Part shown: one piece after another, positions 28,070 to 36,840 of the stretch
Position numbering within the stretch: the stretch's first letter is position 1
How the letters are laid out: every line of letters starts with the position of its first letter
NCBI GenBank assembly: GCA_018220955.1
Contig: JAAOXV010000013.1
Location: 1-40,257, forward strand
DNA: 40,257 nt
Direction: 5' to 3'
DNA from: Candidatus Altarchaeota archaeon
GTDB lineage: Archaea > SpSt-1190
Position numbers and translations under genes: made by a program
The notes under the pieces: model-generated
Seen by the model: only the letters and a program-made list of their open reading frames with translations
Told to the model about the DNA's origin: nothing
Databases searched by the model: none

Positions 28070-28568
28070 GGCAGCGCTCTTTATTTCAGGTCGGACCATG
28101 AGCATAGATGAGCTTGTCAAACTGTCAGGGGCAGGTAGATACGACGTTATAGAAGAGCTGGATCATCTATCAGAAAAGCATCAAGGGCCGATTGTACTGG
28201 TTAGAACAGACACAACTGCTAAAATGACGCTGCAGGACAAGTATCAGAAAGAGCTTTGGATGCTTGGTCACCCTGAACTTGGTAAGGGCGAGCTGAGAAC
28301 CTTGACAGTCGTAGCTTATTATGAGCCCATAAAACAGAGTGATGTAGTTAGGATGAGAGGGAATAAAACCTATGAACAAGTGGCATCACTTGAGTCAAAC
28401 GGATTTGTGCGTAGCCAGAAATTTGGTAGGACAAAGGTTTTAAGACTTGGACACAAATTTTTTGAGTATTTCGGTGATGAAGTTGCTGAACGGATTAGAA
28501 ATTCGGGTGCTTCTGCCCAAGTTGAATCTCAAGGGCAGGAAGATGGGCAAGATTTGGAGGGCCTATGA
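28038..28568 (+). CDS. scpB: Segregation and condensation protein B
   Basis: 'LLKDWLEAALFISGRTMSIDELVKLSG', 'LSKGELRTLTVVAYYEPIKQSDVVRMRG'-type segment; overlaps scpA. Confidence 0.92.
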   Translation: MDRSLLKDWLEAALFISGRTMSIDELVKLSGAGRYDVIEELDHLSEKHQGPIVLVRTDTTAKMTLQDKYQKELWMLGHPELGKGELRTLTVVAYYEPIKQSDVVRMRGNKTYEQVASLESNGFVRSQKFGRTKVLRLGHKFFEYFGDEVAERIRNSGASAQVESQGQEDGQDLEGL

Positions 28569-29319
28569 TAGCTTTGTCTTTGAAGTTTCAGGCGAAAAAC
28601 GATACTTAATTGCCAGACCAGGCGGTTTTTATCTGGCAGACTATGCGCCAAAAGGCAAGGCAGGAAATTTTTCACTTTTTCTGAGACGCCGATTGAATGG
28701 TAGAAAAATAGAACAAGCTGAGCAGCTTGGGCTTGATAGGATTGTGATTTTGAGAACTGCGGATAGTCAGCTTATTCTTGAGCTATTTGGCAAGCTTAAC
28801 ATAATTTTGACTGATTTATCAGGCACAATAATACATGCGTTGTCTGAACGCGATTGGAGTAAACGGTCAATCAGACCAGGTAAAACCTATGTTCCACCAG
28901 AATCATTTGATTTTTTATCAATCGGTAAGCAGGCCTTTGTTGAGCTAGTGACAGACAAGAACAAGTCAGAGCTCGCCAAGCTGCTTGGAATAGGGCGGAT
29001 GATAGATGATGTATGGGGGGTGCCAGAGGAATTATGGGACCATCTCAACCAAATTGATGTTGACCCAGACTTGATTGAGGCGAAGTTCAAACAACTTGAC
29101 CTTGAAAAAGGAAGATCAGAAAAAAGTTCTAAAACAAAAAAGCTTGAAAAAAGCATAGCCAAACAGAAAAAAACGATTGAGCAATATGAAGAAAGGGCGA
29201 CAGAACTTAGGAACACAGCTGAACAGATGTTTTCAAGATTGGTTGAGTTTGATGACCGACTTTCAAATGCTAGGAAAACTAAGCAGAAAAGGTTAAAAAT
29301 TACCCTTCCTCTTGTTTGA
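28543..29319 (+). CDS. Truncated NFACT-N (RqcH/Tae2-like) protein
   Basis: 'SLFLRRRLNGRKIEQAEQLGLDRIVIL', 'ELFGKLNIILTDLSGTIIHALSERDWSKRSIRPGKTYVPP' NFACT-N motifs, then short coiled coil and stop; ATG 28543. Confidence 0.8.
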   Translation: MGKIWRAYDSFVFEVSGEKRYLIARPGGFYLADYAPKGKAGNFSLFLRRRLNGRKIEQAEQLGLDRIVILRTADSQLILELFGKLNIILTDLSGTIIHALSERDWSKRSIRPGKTYVPPESFDFLSIGKQAFVELVTDKNKSELAKLLGIGRMIDDVWGVPEELWDHLNQIDVDPDLIEAKFKQLDLEKGRSEKSSKTKKLEKSIAKQKKTIEQYEERATELRNTAEQMFSRLVEFDDRLSNARKTKQKRLKITLPLV

Positions 29320-30501
29320 GTGGAATCAGACTATCTCGACTTTCTGCTGGTAATTTTCTGGACATTTATTGCAGTCGTGTCTACTAAATTTTCAGACCTA
29401 CTTAGTATGGAACACAGTCTATTGATAACCCTGCAATTTTATTTACTGTTTCTGTATGTGATTGCGTCTGTGTTTTTCCGCTCAATGAGAAAGGCCTTAA
29501 TAACTGCGTTGCCGGCAATCTACACGGTCCTTGTGCTCAGTTTCGTTCATTTGATGATGTTTCCTGAATATGATGCAATCGCGCCAATGTCATATTTTGT
29601 CACATTACTCTTTGGATTTTTGATTACTTTATTTTTTGGATATATCCATTATACCAAGAAAAAACCACTCTACCGGATTTATAGACAGTATAAACTGATA
29701 ATTGCGCTAGTATTTTTGCTCTTGGTGGTTTTGTTTTCTGGCCTAGCTACTCAAGCACTGATGTTTCAATTTGGCGTGCTTTCTATAATTGGCATCTCGC
29801 TCGCATACTTGATTTTTCTATTTTTCTTCCCGCCTTTGTTGAGGATAGAAAAGGCAATCACTTTAGCAGAGCAGCTGACTGATGATGAAAGAAAGCTGAA
29901 GCGGTATGCGGAAAATTATGGTAAAGACAAACAAGTCTATCCGTTCTATGCTGCCTGGCTCGGCGTGGCGGTCAGAGACATAGAGCAGTTTATTGACCGA
30001 CTTGAAGCCAAGGGCTATATGGGACACAACTTTTTCTCAATGCATAATGGAGTATTCTGGTTTCTTGCAATTTTCTCATTTGTGCTCGGGATAACATCTT
30101 CTTCACTTGACCCTAGTTTAGTACTTTATTTGCCGGCCATATTTTTTTACTTGATTGGCATTGCATCGCTTGGTCCACAAATGGTGGGCAATAGAAGCTT
30201 CCGTCGAATGCTTGGGCTTGTGTTTTTGTTAGCTGGCCTATCTATCTTTAGAATGATTAGCCTGACTGTGTTCAAGTTTGCGGCAGTTGGAGCCTTGATT
30301 GCGCTTGTTGCCATTTATTTTGCATACAAGGACGATGAGTTTATCTCAATCCTGTTTGTTGCATTCTTTGTTGGCCTATTATACTTGGTCGGTTGGTCGA
30401 TTTACAAGCCATATATACTTGCTAGCCGAACCGTGCCATTCTTTATAACTTTCGTAGTTTTTGCCATGCTTGCGCTTGAGCTCGTATTCAAAACTTATTA
30501 A
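29320..30501 (+). CDS. Polytopic membrane protein, family not recognised
   Basis: 393 aa, many TM helices, soluble insert around 'KAITLAEQLTDDERKLKRYAENYGKDKQ'. Confidence 0.7.
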   Translation: MESDYLDFLLVIFWTFIAVVSTKFSDLLSMEHSLLITLQFYLLFLYVIASVFFRSMRKALITALPAIYTVLVLSFVHLMMFPEYDAIAPMSYFVTLLFGFLITLFFGYIHYTKKKPLYRIYRQYKLIIALVFLLLVVLFSGLATQALMFQFGVLSIIGISLAYLIFLFFFPPLLRIEKAITLAEQLTDDERKLKRYAENYGKDKQVYPFYAAWLGVAVRDIEQFIDRLEAKGYMGHNFFSMHNGVFWFLAIFSFVLGITSSSLDPSLVLYLPAIFFYLIGIASLGPQMVGNRSFRRMLGLVFLLAGLSIFRMISLTVFKFAAVGALIALVAIYFAYKDDEFISILFVAFFVGLLYLVGWSIYKPYILASRTVPFFITFVVFAMLALELVFKTY

Positions 30502-30523
30502 AACAGCTCGGCAAGCTCAGTGA

Positions 30524-31138
30524 ATGAAGCTTGGAGACTTTGTAAAGGTTGAGTATACTGGCAAGCTTGAGGATGGAACAGTGTTTGATTCAACTGACCC
30601 GACTCAGATGGAGAATGCGACCGGGCCTATAATAGTGGTACTTGGTGCAGGGCATCTTATTCCTGGATTAGACAAAGAGCTACTTAATATGAAGCTTAAA
30701 CAGGAAAAAGAGGTTTTGATTGAACCAAAGGACGGTTTTGGTAATAGAGACTCAAAGAAAATAAAAATTTACAAGGCTTCTGCATTCAAAAAAGATGATA
30801 TGCGGCCTATGCCAGGGGCAAGAGTGTTGATAGATAATAAACTGGCGACCATACTGTCGGTTTCAGCTGGTCGAGTGGTGGTGGACTTCAATCATCCGCT
30901 TTCTAGCAGAAAGCTTGTTTACAAGCTTAAATTGATTGAACAAGTCAAGGATTTGGAAAAACAGGTGGCTGGTCTACTCAAATTTCATCTTGGCGGCTCG
31001 CCGAAATTCAAGCTTGACACAGAATTGAATCAGCTTAGTATTGAAGATGTGTCTGAGCCGATTCAGCAGGGCCTGGAACAGGAGGTCAAGCGATACACAT
31101 CTTTTAAAAAGGTCCTGTTCATAAGTAACAAAGGTTAG
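30524..31138 (+). CDS. FKBP-type peptidyl-prolyl isomerase (archaeal long form)
   Basis: 'GDFVKVEYTGKLEDGTVFDST', 'LGAGHLIPGLDKELL', IF-domain insert. Confidence 0.93.
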   Translation: MKLGDFVKVEYTGKLEDGTVFDSTDPTQMENATGPIIVVLGAGHLIPGLDKELLNMKLKQEKEVLIEPKDGFGNRDSKKIKIYKASAFKKDDMRPMPGARVLIDNKLATILSVSAGRVVVDFNHPLSSRKLVYKLKLIEQVKDLEKQVAGLLKFHLGGSPKFKLDTELNQLSIEDVSEPIQQGLEQEVKRYTSFKKVLFISNKG

Positions 31139-31146
31139 GTGATTAA

Positions 31147-32247
31147 ATGAAGAGTCTCGTAAAGTCTGCAAAAACAAGAGCAAAAAAGACAAAGGATACT
31201 GAATTCGAGGAGTTTCTTGCTTCTCATGTTCCGGCCATAACAGTGGTCGGTGTTGGTGGAGCTGGGGGTAATACAATAACCCGGCTTATTGAAATGGGTG
31301 TTGAGGGGCCGAACCTGATAGCTGTGAACACAGATGCTCAGGATTTGACCAAAATTAAAGCACACTCAAAAATTTTGATTGGTCGAGAGATTACTCGCGG
31401 CCTTGGAGCTGGCTCTGATGTATCTGTTGGTGAGCAGGCAGCCAGAGAGGATGAGTCTAATCTGAAAAAGGCAATAGCTGACTCAGATTTGATATTTGTT
31501 ACCTGTGGTCTTGGTGGAGGAACTGGGTCGGGAGCGGCTCCTGTCGCAGCTGAGATAGCAAAGAAGTCTGGCGCGCTCACGATTGGCGTGGTGACATTAC
31601 CATTCGAGAACGAAGGGATGTTGAGATGGGAAAACGCACGTTACGGACTCGACCGACTACAAAAGCATGTGGATGCCTTGATTATTATACCAAACCAGAA
31701 GCTGTTGGACATAGTTCCAGATTTGCCGCTCGTGACAGCATTCAGAGTGGCGGATGAGGTATTATCAAATGCAGTTCGGTCAATCACCCGAGCTGTTACG
31801 AGTCAAGGACTGGTAAATGTGGATTTTGCTGACCTTCGAGCTATTATGAAGGATGCTGGTGCTGCACTGATTGGTGTTGGTGAAAGCGACTCAGAAAAGA
31901 GAGCAGATGAGGCAGTAATGCGGGCAATAAACAATCCATTACTTGATATAGACATAACTGGTTCAAAGGGCGCGCTCATATATATTGAGGGTGGAAAAGA
32001 CCTGAAGCTGGAAGAGGCATATCACATAATCGACCTTATCTCAGAGCATTTGAGCAAGGATGCCAAGCTTATCTGGGGAGTCGGATTGCCAGATGAAACA
32101 CTCGGTAACACACTTAGGATACTCGTAATTGTGACAGGTGCAAATGTCAAGGAATTTTATTACCCAGATAAAGAGATAATTGAGAAGCGTGAGAAAGACA
32201 GTATGCAAGACAAGTTTGGGATAGAATTCATTGAGGTAGAAGAGTAA
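31147..32247 (+). CDS. ftsZ: Cell division protein FtsZ
   Basis: 'VGGAGGNTITRL', 'GLGGGTGSGAAPV', 'TLPFENEG'. Confidence 0.97.
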   Translation: MKSLVKSAKTRAKKTKDTEFEEFLASHVPAITVVGVGGAGGNTITRLIEMGVEGPNLIAVNTDAQDLTKIKAHSKILIGREITRGLGAGSDVSVGEQAAREDESNLKKAIADSDLIFVTCGLGGGTGSGAAPVAAEIAKKSGALTIGVVTLPFENEGMLRWENARYGLDRLQKHVDALIIIPNQKLLDIVPDLPLVTAFRVADEVLSNAVRSITRAVTSQGLVNVDFADLRAIMKDAGAALIGVGESDSEKRADEAVMRAINNPLLDIDITGSKGALIYIEGGKDLKLEEAYHIIDLISEHLSKDAKLIWGVGLPDETLGNTLRILVIVTGANVKEFYYPDKEIIEKREKDSMQDKFGIEFIEVEE

Positions 32248-32399
32248 TGCTAAAGGATTATAGGCGGGTTATGAAGACAGCCAAGAGGCCGAGTTGGGAG
32301 GAGTTCAAACAAGCTTCGAAGATAACCGGACTAGCAATGCTTATAATCGGGTTTCTGGGTTTGATGATATCTATGGTATTCCAATGGATGGGTGTGTAA
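32247..32399 (+). CDS. secE: Protein translocase subunit SecE/Sec61-gamma (50 aa)
   Basis: Manual translation: MLKDYRRVMKTAKRPSWEEFKQASKITGLAMLIIGFLGLMISMVFQWMGV; between ftsZ and spt5; not in ORF track. Confidence 0.88.
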   Translation: MLKDYRRVMKTAKRPSWEEFKQASKITGLAMLIIGFLGLMISMVFQWMGV

Positions 32400-32846
32400 A
32401 TGCCGATATGGGCTGTAAGAACAACATTAGGTAGGGAGGCAAGCGTGATGGAAGGGATAGCCCAAGCAGCGCGCAAGTTTAGCCATCCTATCTTTTCGCT
32501 TTTGTTACCAAAGGAAGTAAAAGGTTATGTGTTGATTGAAGCTGAGTCAATGGGTACTATCAGAGCAGCTATACGGGGCGTTAACCATGCTAGAGGGATA
32601 GTAGAAAAGCCGGTCGGTATGAAAGAGGTCGAGCATTTTCTAGAGGCAAAGCCGGCAGAGATAAAAATGAAGAAAGGGGATACGGTTGAGATGGTATCAG
32701 ACCCATTCCGTGGTGAGAAAGCCAAGATAATCAGGGTAGACCCAACCAAGCGAGAAGTGACAGTTGAGATGGCCGAAGCAGCCATACCCATACCAATGAC
32801 TGTGCCAATTGAAGCGGTCAGACTAATAAAATCAAGTGATGAATAA
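32400..32846 (+). CDS. spt5: Transcription elongation factor Spt5/NusG
   Basis: 'PIWAVRTTLGREASV', KOW 'GDTVEMVSDPFRGEKAKIIRVDPTKREVTVEM'. Confidence 0.95.
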   Translation: MPIWAVRTTLGREASVMEGIAQAARKFSHPIFSLLLPKEVKGYVLIEAESMGTIRAAIRGVNHARGIVEKPVGMKEVEHFLEAKPAEIKMKKGDTVEMVSDPFRGEKAKIIRVDPTKREVTVEMAEAAIPIPMTVPIEAVRLIKSSDE

Positions 32847-33307
32847 TGACAATGCAAAAAATAAGTGTGATGATAGATGCAGGAAAAGCATCGGCTGGGC
32901 CGCCACTTGGCCAGGCACTCGGTCCGCTCGGTGTATCAGTCCAAAATATTGTGGCTGAGATAAACAAGAAAACAGCCGAGTTTCAGGGCATGCAGGTACC
33001 AGTCACGATTAAGATAAATCCGACTACAAAGGCATTTGAGATAGAAGTAGGAACACCACCAATAACTGCGATAATCAAAAAGGAAATAGGAATAGAAAAA
33101 GGAACAAGCGATGGCTCGATTGTGGGTGACATATCATTGGAGGCACTTGTTAAGATTGCAAAATCAAAACAATCTAAGATGAATGCAGCCAGTTTGAAAG
33201 CAGCTGTGAAAGAAGCGGTTGGGACATGCGTGTCGCTTGGCGTGACGGTTGATGGCAAGCATCCGAAAAAGATGATAAAGGAAATAGATGGGATGGATAT
33301 CAAATAA
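32846..33307 (+). CDS. rpl11: 50S ribosomal protein L11
   Basis: 'GKASAGPPLGQALGPLGVSVQNIVAEINKKTAEFQGMQVPV'. Confidence 0.97.
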   Translation: MTMQKISVMIDAGKASAGPPLGQALGPLGVSVQNIVAEINKKTAEFQGMQVPVTIKINPTTKAFEIEVGTPPITAIIKKEIGIEKGTSDGSIVGDISLEALVKIAKSKQSKMNAASLKAAVKEAVGTCVSLGVTVDGKHPKKMIKEIDGMDIK

Positions 33308-33357
33308 TTTTTGTTCTCTTAACTTAAAGTATATAAAATCACAGTTTAACGTTTAAA

Positions 33358-34683
33358 GTGGTAAAAACCAAAACTGAGGGGCAAGAGCATAAAGCCAGTT
33401 CAAAAAAAACATCTAAAGATAAGGCAATTGCTCAAAAAGAAAAGAACGATTTGAAAAGCAATGTGGAACTTGGAAGAGAATTGGACTTATACATAACAAG
33501 CGAGCTTGTAGGACAGGGATTGCCATTACTCACTTCTAAAGGAGCTACCTTCAAAAGAGAAATTGAACGTTTTGTAATGGATGAAGAGATAGCAAGAGGG
33601 CATTTGCACACATCAACACCTATCATGGCGAAAAGTGATTTGTACAAAATATCAGGTCATTGGGCTCACTATAAGGACTCTATGTTCTGTGTGAAAATGA
33701 ATGATGAAACCTATGCCCTTAGACCTATGGCGTGTCCTTTTCATTTTTTGTTATATAAAAGAAAACCTAGAACATACAAGGAACTTCCATTAAAATACGC
33801 CGAAATAGCAACTCTTTTTAGAAATGAAAAATCAGGAGAACTTCGAGGTCTGGATAGGGTAAGACAATTTAATCTGGCTGATGCACATATCATCTGCAGA
33901 CCAGACCAGCTAGAAGAAGAGTTCAAGGAAGTTCTAAATTTAATTAATTATATTATGGAAACATTAAACATCACTGATATTTGGTACCGATTTTCCAAAT
34001 GGGATCCGAAAGACAAGGAAAAGTACATAGATGATCCTGCGGCCTGGGACGAATCACAAAAAATGATGAAATCAATTTTGGATAACTTAAAAATAAAATA
34101 TATTGAGGCTGATGGAGAAGCCGCGTTTTATGGACCTAAATTGGATATCCAATATAGGGATATTTATGAAAGAGAAAATACTTTGATAACAGTTCAGATT
34201 GATTTTGCTCTTCCATCTAGGTTTAACTTAACTTATGTAGATAAATCTGGAGATGAAAAAATACCTGTAGTGATTCACAGGTCATCTTCTGGCGCTACTG
34301 AAAGAGTTATGGCATATTTGTTGGAAAAAACTCAGGGGAAACTGCCTACATGGTTATCTCCAATACAAGCAATTGTTTTGCCAATTAGTGAGAAGAACGA
34401 AGCTTATTCAACAAAAGTTTTCCAAGAACTAAAAAAACGCAAGATCAGAGCTGAATTAGACTTTAGCCAAGAAACTATCGGTAAAAAAATAAGAAATGCT
34501 CAGCTAAACAAAATTAATTATATGATTATACTTGGTGATAAAGAACAAGAACAAGAACTTATTTCTGTTAGACGTAGAGATGGAAAAATTTACCAAGCTG
34601 TCAAGTTGAATGATTTTATCACAAGAGTTAGTGAAGAAATAAAAGAAAGAAAGGCAGAGCTTCATTACTCGCAACCGTTATAG
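33358..34683 (+). CDS. thrS: Threonyl-tRNA synthetase, catalytic + anticodon-binding domains only
   Basis: 'LRPMACPFHFLLYK', 'FRNEKSGELRGLDRVRQFNLADAHII', 'AAFYGPKLDIQ', 'VIHRSSSGATERVMAYLLE', 'IGKKIRNAQLNKINYMIILGDKE'; no TGS or editing domain. Confidence 0.92.
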   Translation: MVKTKTEGQEHKASSKKTSKDKAIAQKEKNDLKSNVELGRELDLYITSELVGQGLPLLTSKGATFKREIERFVMDEEIARGHLHTSTPIMAKSDLYKISGHWAHYKDSMFCVKMNDETYALRPMACPFHFLLYKRKPRTYKELPLKYAEIATLFRNEKSGELRGLDRVRQFNLADAHIICRPDQLEEEFKEVLNLINYIMETLNITDIWYRFSKWDPKDKEKYIDDPAAWDESQKMMKSILDNLKIKYIEADGEAAFYGPKLDIQYRDIYERENTLITVQIDFALPSRFNLTYVDKSGDEKIPVVIHRSSSGATERVMAYLLEKTQGKLPTWLSPIQAIVLPISEKNEAYSTKVFQELKKRKIRAELDFSQETIGKKIRNAQLNKINYMIILGDKEQEQELISVRRRDGKIYQAVKLNDFITRVSEEIKERKAELHYSQPL

Positions 34684-34733
34684 AACTTAAAAGCTTCAGG
34701 AAACCTTAATTATCAACCACAGCATTTTGTTTT

Positions 34734-34940
34734 ATGGAGCTAGCTTTGTCGATAGACGAGATAAAGAAGATTGAGAAAGAGAAAGGAATAAAGCTAAAAC
34801 GAATCAGAAAAGAGGACGTCAAGTTTCTTGAAAAACCGAGCTGGGCAGAGAAAAAACAGGACGGACTAGCTATAGAAGTGCCGGCCGAGCTGGGCTATGA
34901 GTTGTTCAAAACATACAAGGTAAAAATAATACGGAAATAG
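34734..34940 (+). CDS. Small charged hypothetical protein
   Basis: 68-aa ORF with its own upstream intergenic region. Confidence 0.5.
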   Translation: MELALSIDEIKKIEKEKGIKLKRIRKEDVKFLEKPSWAEKKQDGLAIEVPAELGYELFKTYKVKIIRK

Positions 34941-34955
34941 TTAGAACCTCAATGA

Positions 34956-36062
34956 ATGAAAGAGTTTTATAGCCAGTCATTTAATGATGATGTGAGTCAG
35001 CTTAAGGCAATTGGACTAGTGGTTTCTAATCTTGTTGGTATCGGACTTATACTTCTACCATACCTGTTCCAACAGTCAGGACTTTTCCCGGCCTTACTTA
35101 TTATGTCGGCGGTTGCGATATTGCTCAATATTTTTAGCTATGTGTTGCTTGATTTGATAGACACAAAAGGAATGTTGGCTAATATAGAAGCAAAGCTCAA
35201 GTACAAACAGCTCGTACCGCTTTCACTCTTGCTTGTCTCAGTCGGTGCAATGGCCTCATACATTTTTGCATCTGGACAACAACTCTTTGCTTGGTTGAAT
35301 ATCGATCCGCATTATGGTAGCGCCCTGTTTTTTGTTTTGGCGGCTCTGTTGATACTCTGGGATTTCGGGCTTTCAGTTGAGATGTCGATGAATTTGGGAC
35401 TTTTACTGATGTTGGCACTGCTTGTGTCGATGGGAGTCAGCACCGGGCTTTCAGTGTGTCAGAACTGCATCTTTGGCACAGAGTTCAACCCAATCCTACT
35501 TATTTCTGTGTCTGCATTTGCATTATTTGGGCACTTTGCAATGCCACAAGTCATCAAGCTAGCCGGTAGTAAGGAAGCGGCAAAACAGGCCTTCTTTTCT
35601 GGATTTTTCCTAGCATTCATATTTTATGTTCTTTATGGTACACTTATCAGTACGGTTGCAATAGTGGAACCAGTCAGCACAGCCAGTCTTGCACTTATTT
35701 TCCCGCCAGCACTTGCTGCACTGATATCTTTGACAGCCTTGCTGGCATTTTATACTTCATTTATCGGTATTGGTGTCTCGACCGTCCACTTAATCAGAGA
35801 TGAAATGAAAATGCCGAAAAAAGCATCAGTCATACTTGTCTTGCTATTGCCAGCATTGCTCTATATATCTGTTAGAGAATATGCGCTCTTATCAATTATT
35901 GAACTGGTTGGAAAGTTCGGTGGCGGCGGGGTTTTGTTGTTTTCTGCCTTGGTCTGTTATGCACATTCAAAATCAGATACAGAAAAAAGCATTCCAAGTA
36001 TTGTTTCAAAAACTTTGTTCTTTTTGTTTTTAACTGCAGCTCTATGTGCGTTCATATTTTGA
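34956..36062 (+). CDS. APC-superfamily amino acid permease
   Basis: ~11 TM; 'GLVVSNLVGIGLILLPYLFQQSGLFPAL', 'ALFGHFAMPQVIKLAGSKEAAKQAFFSGF'. Confidence 0.8.
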   Translation: MKEFYSQSFNDDVSQLKAIGLVVSNLVGIGLILLPYLFQQSGLFPALLIMSAVAILLNIFSYVLLDLIDTKGMLANIEAKLKYKQLVPLSLLLVSVGAMASYIFASGQQLFAWLNIDPHYGSALFFVLAALLILWDFGLSVEMSMNLGLLLMLALLVSMGVSTGLSVCQNCIFGTEFNPILLISVSAFALFGHFAMPQVIKLAGSKEAAKQAFFSGFFLAFIFYVLYGTLISTVAIVEPVSTASLALIFPPALAALISLTALLAFYTSFIGIGVSTVHLIRDEMKMPKKASVILVLLLPALLYISVREYALLSIIELVGKFGGGGVLLFSALVCYAHSKSDTEKSIPSIVSKTLFFLFLTAALCAFIF

Positions 36063-36792
36063 TGACCTCTATTCCCACAAGTTCAGCTAGCTTAAGCACT
36101 TTTTGTCTATCTTGACTTTTCAGTCCTTTCCATTCGATTGCGAGCTTTTCTGGTCTTGGGACTGTCCGGTCAATCGCCTGTTCTAACATAGCTTGGTCAA
36201 ACGAGCCTATCCGATAGTCTGGGCACAGGTGTCCATAATGCATACCAGCTAAGACTTGTTTAGTGAATTTTGGTGCATAATGTGGACCGCCCACACCGAT
36301 AAGAGATTCTCCAACTAGCTCGGTGTCAAGCAAATGAACTATGGTGTCAGCGGCAGCTTTTAGTGCTCGCTGGTCCTTCCACTGTTTTTCTGTTGAACCA
36401 ACTTCAATAAACACGATTGGTAGTTCAAAACTAGGACCATGATGCGTTACCTCTAGACTAACCTCATAGCTTAGGGATTGACTTGTTTGTATTTTACTGA
36501 ATTTTCTGATAGCTTCGCTTACATACAAAGCAGGCGAGATGCTTAGTGTTTTGTCATTTCCACCAAAATCCGCAGTCCCCCAGTTTCCTGGTGAGTGGGC
36601 TGTTAAGCTTGGTCGTTCAGAAACACTCTTATGTGAGCTGGCCACCAGTATCAAATCCGCAGTTTCTTTTTCAAGCTCGGTCAAATCAACTATGCTTGAT
36701 TCAAACATTTTGACCTTTGTTCTCCCGGCCAGCTCTTGCTCAATTCCTTGACTTGCAAGGTTTCCTGAACTCCCTACCACTAATTTTTTCAC
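36052..36792 (-). CDS. dtdA: D-aminoacyl-tRNA deacylase DtdA (DTD2/GEK1 family)
   Basis: 'SSHKSVSERPSLTAHSPGNWG', 'EVTHHGPSFELPIVFIEVGSTEKQW', 'GVGGPHYAPKFTKQVL', 'GHLCPDY'. Confidence 0.95.
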   Translation of the reverse strand: MKKLVVGSSGNLASQGIEQELAGRTKVKMFESSIVDLTELEKETADLILVASSHKSVSERPSLTAHSPGNWGTADFGGNDKTLSISPALYVSEAIRKFSKIQTSQSLSYEVSLEVTHHGPSFELPIVFIEVGSTEKQWKDQRALKAAADTIVHLLDTELVGESLIGVGGPHYAPKFTKQVLAGMHYGHLCPDYRIGSFDQAMLEQAIDRTVPRPEKLAIEWKGLKSQDRQKVLKLAELVGIEVIKI

Positions 36793-36840
36793 AGAATAGT
36801 CTGTGTAAAAGTTTTATTAAGTTCTCGCTTTTCTGTAGAT

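Noticed and set aside
28447-28542. N-terminal extension of the NFACT-like ORF (MDTNFLSISVMKLLNG..)
   Set aside because: Lies in scpB coding sequence in another frame; ATG at 28543 begins the recognisable NFACT-N sequence.
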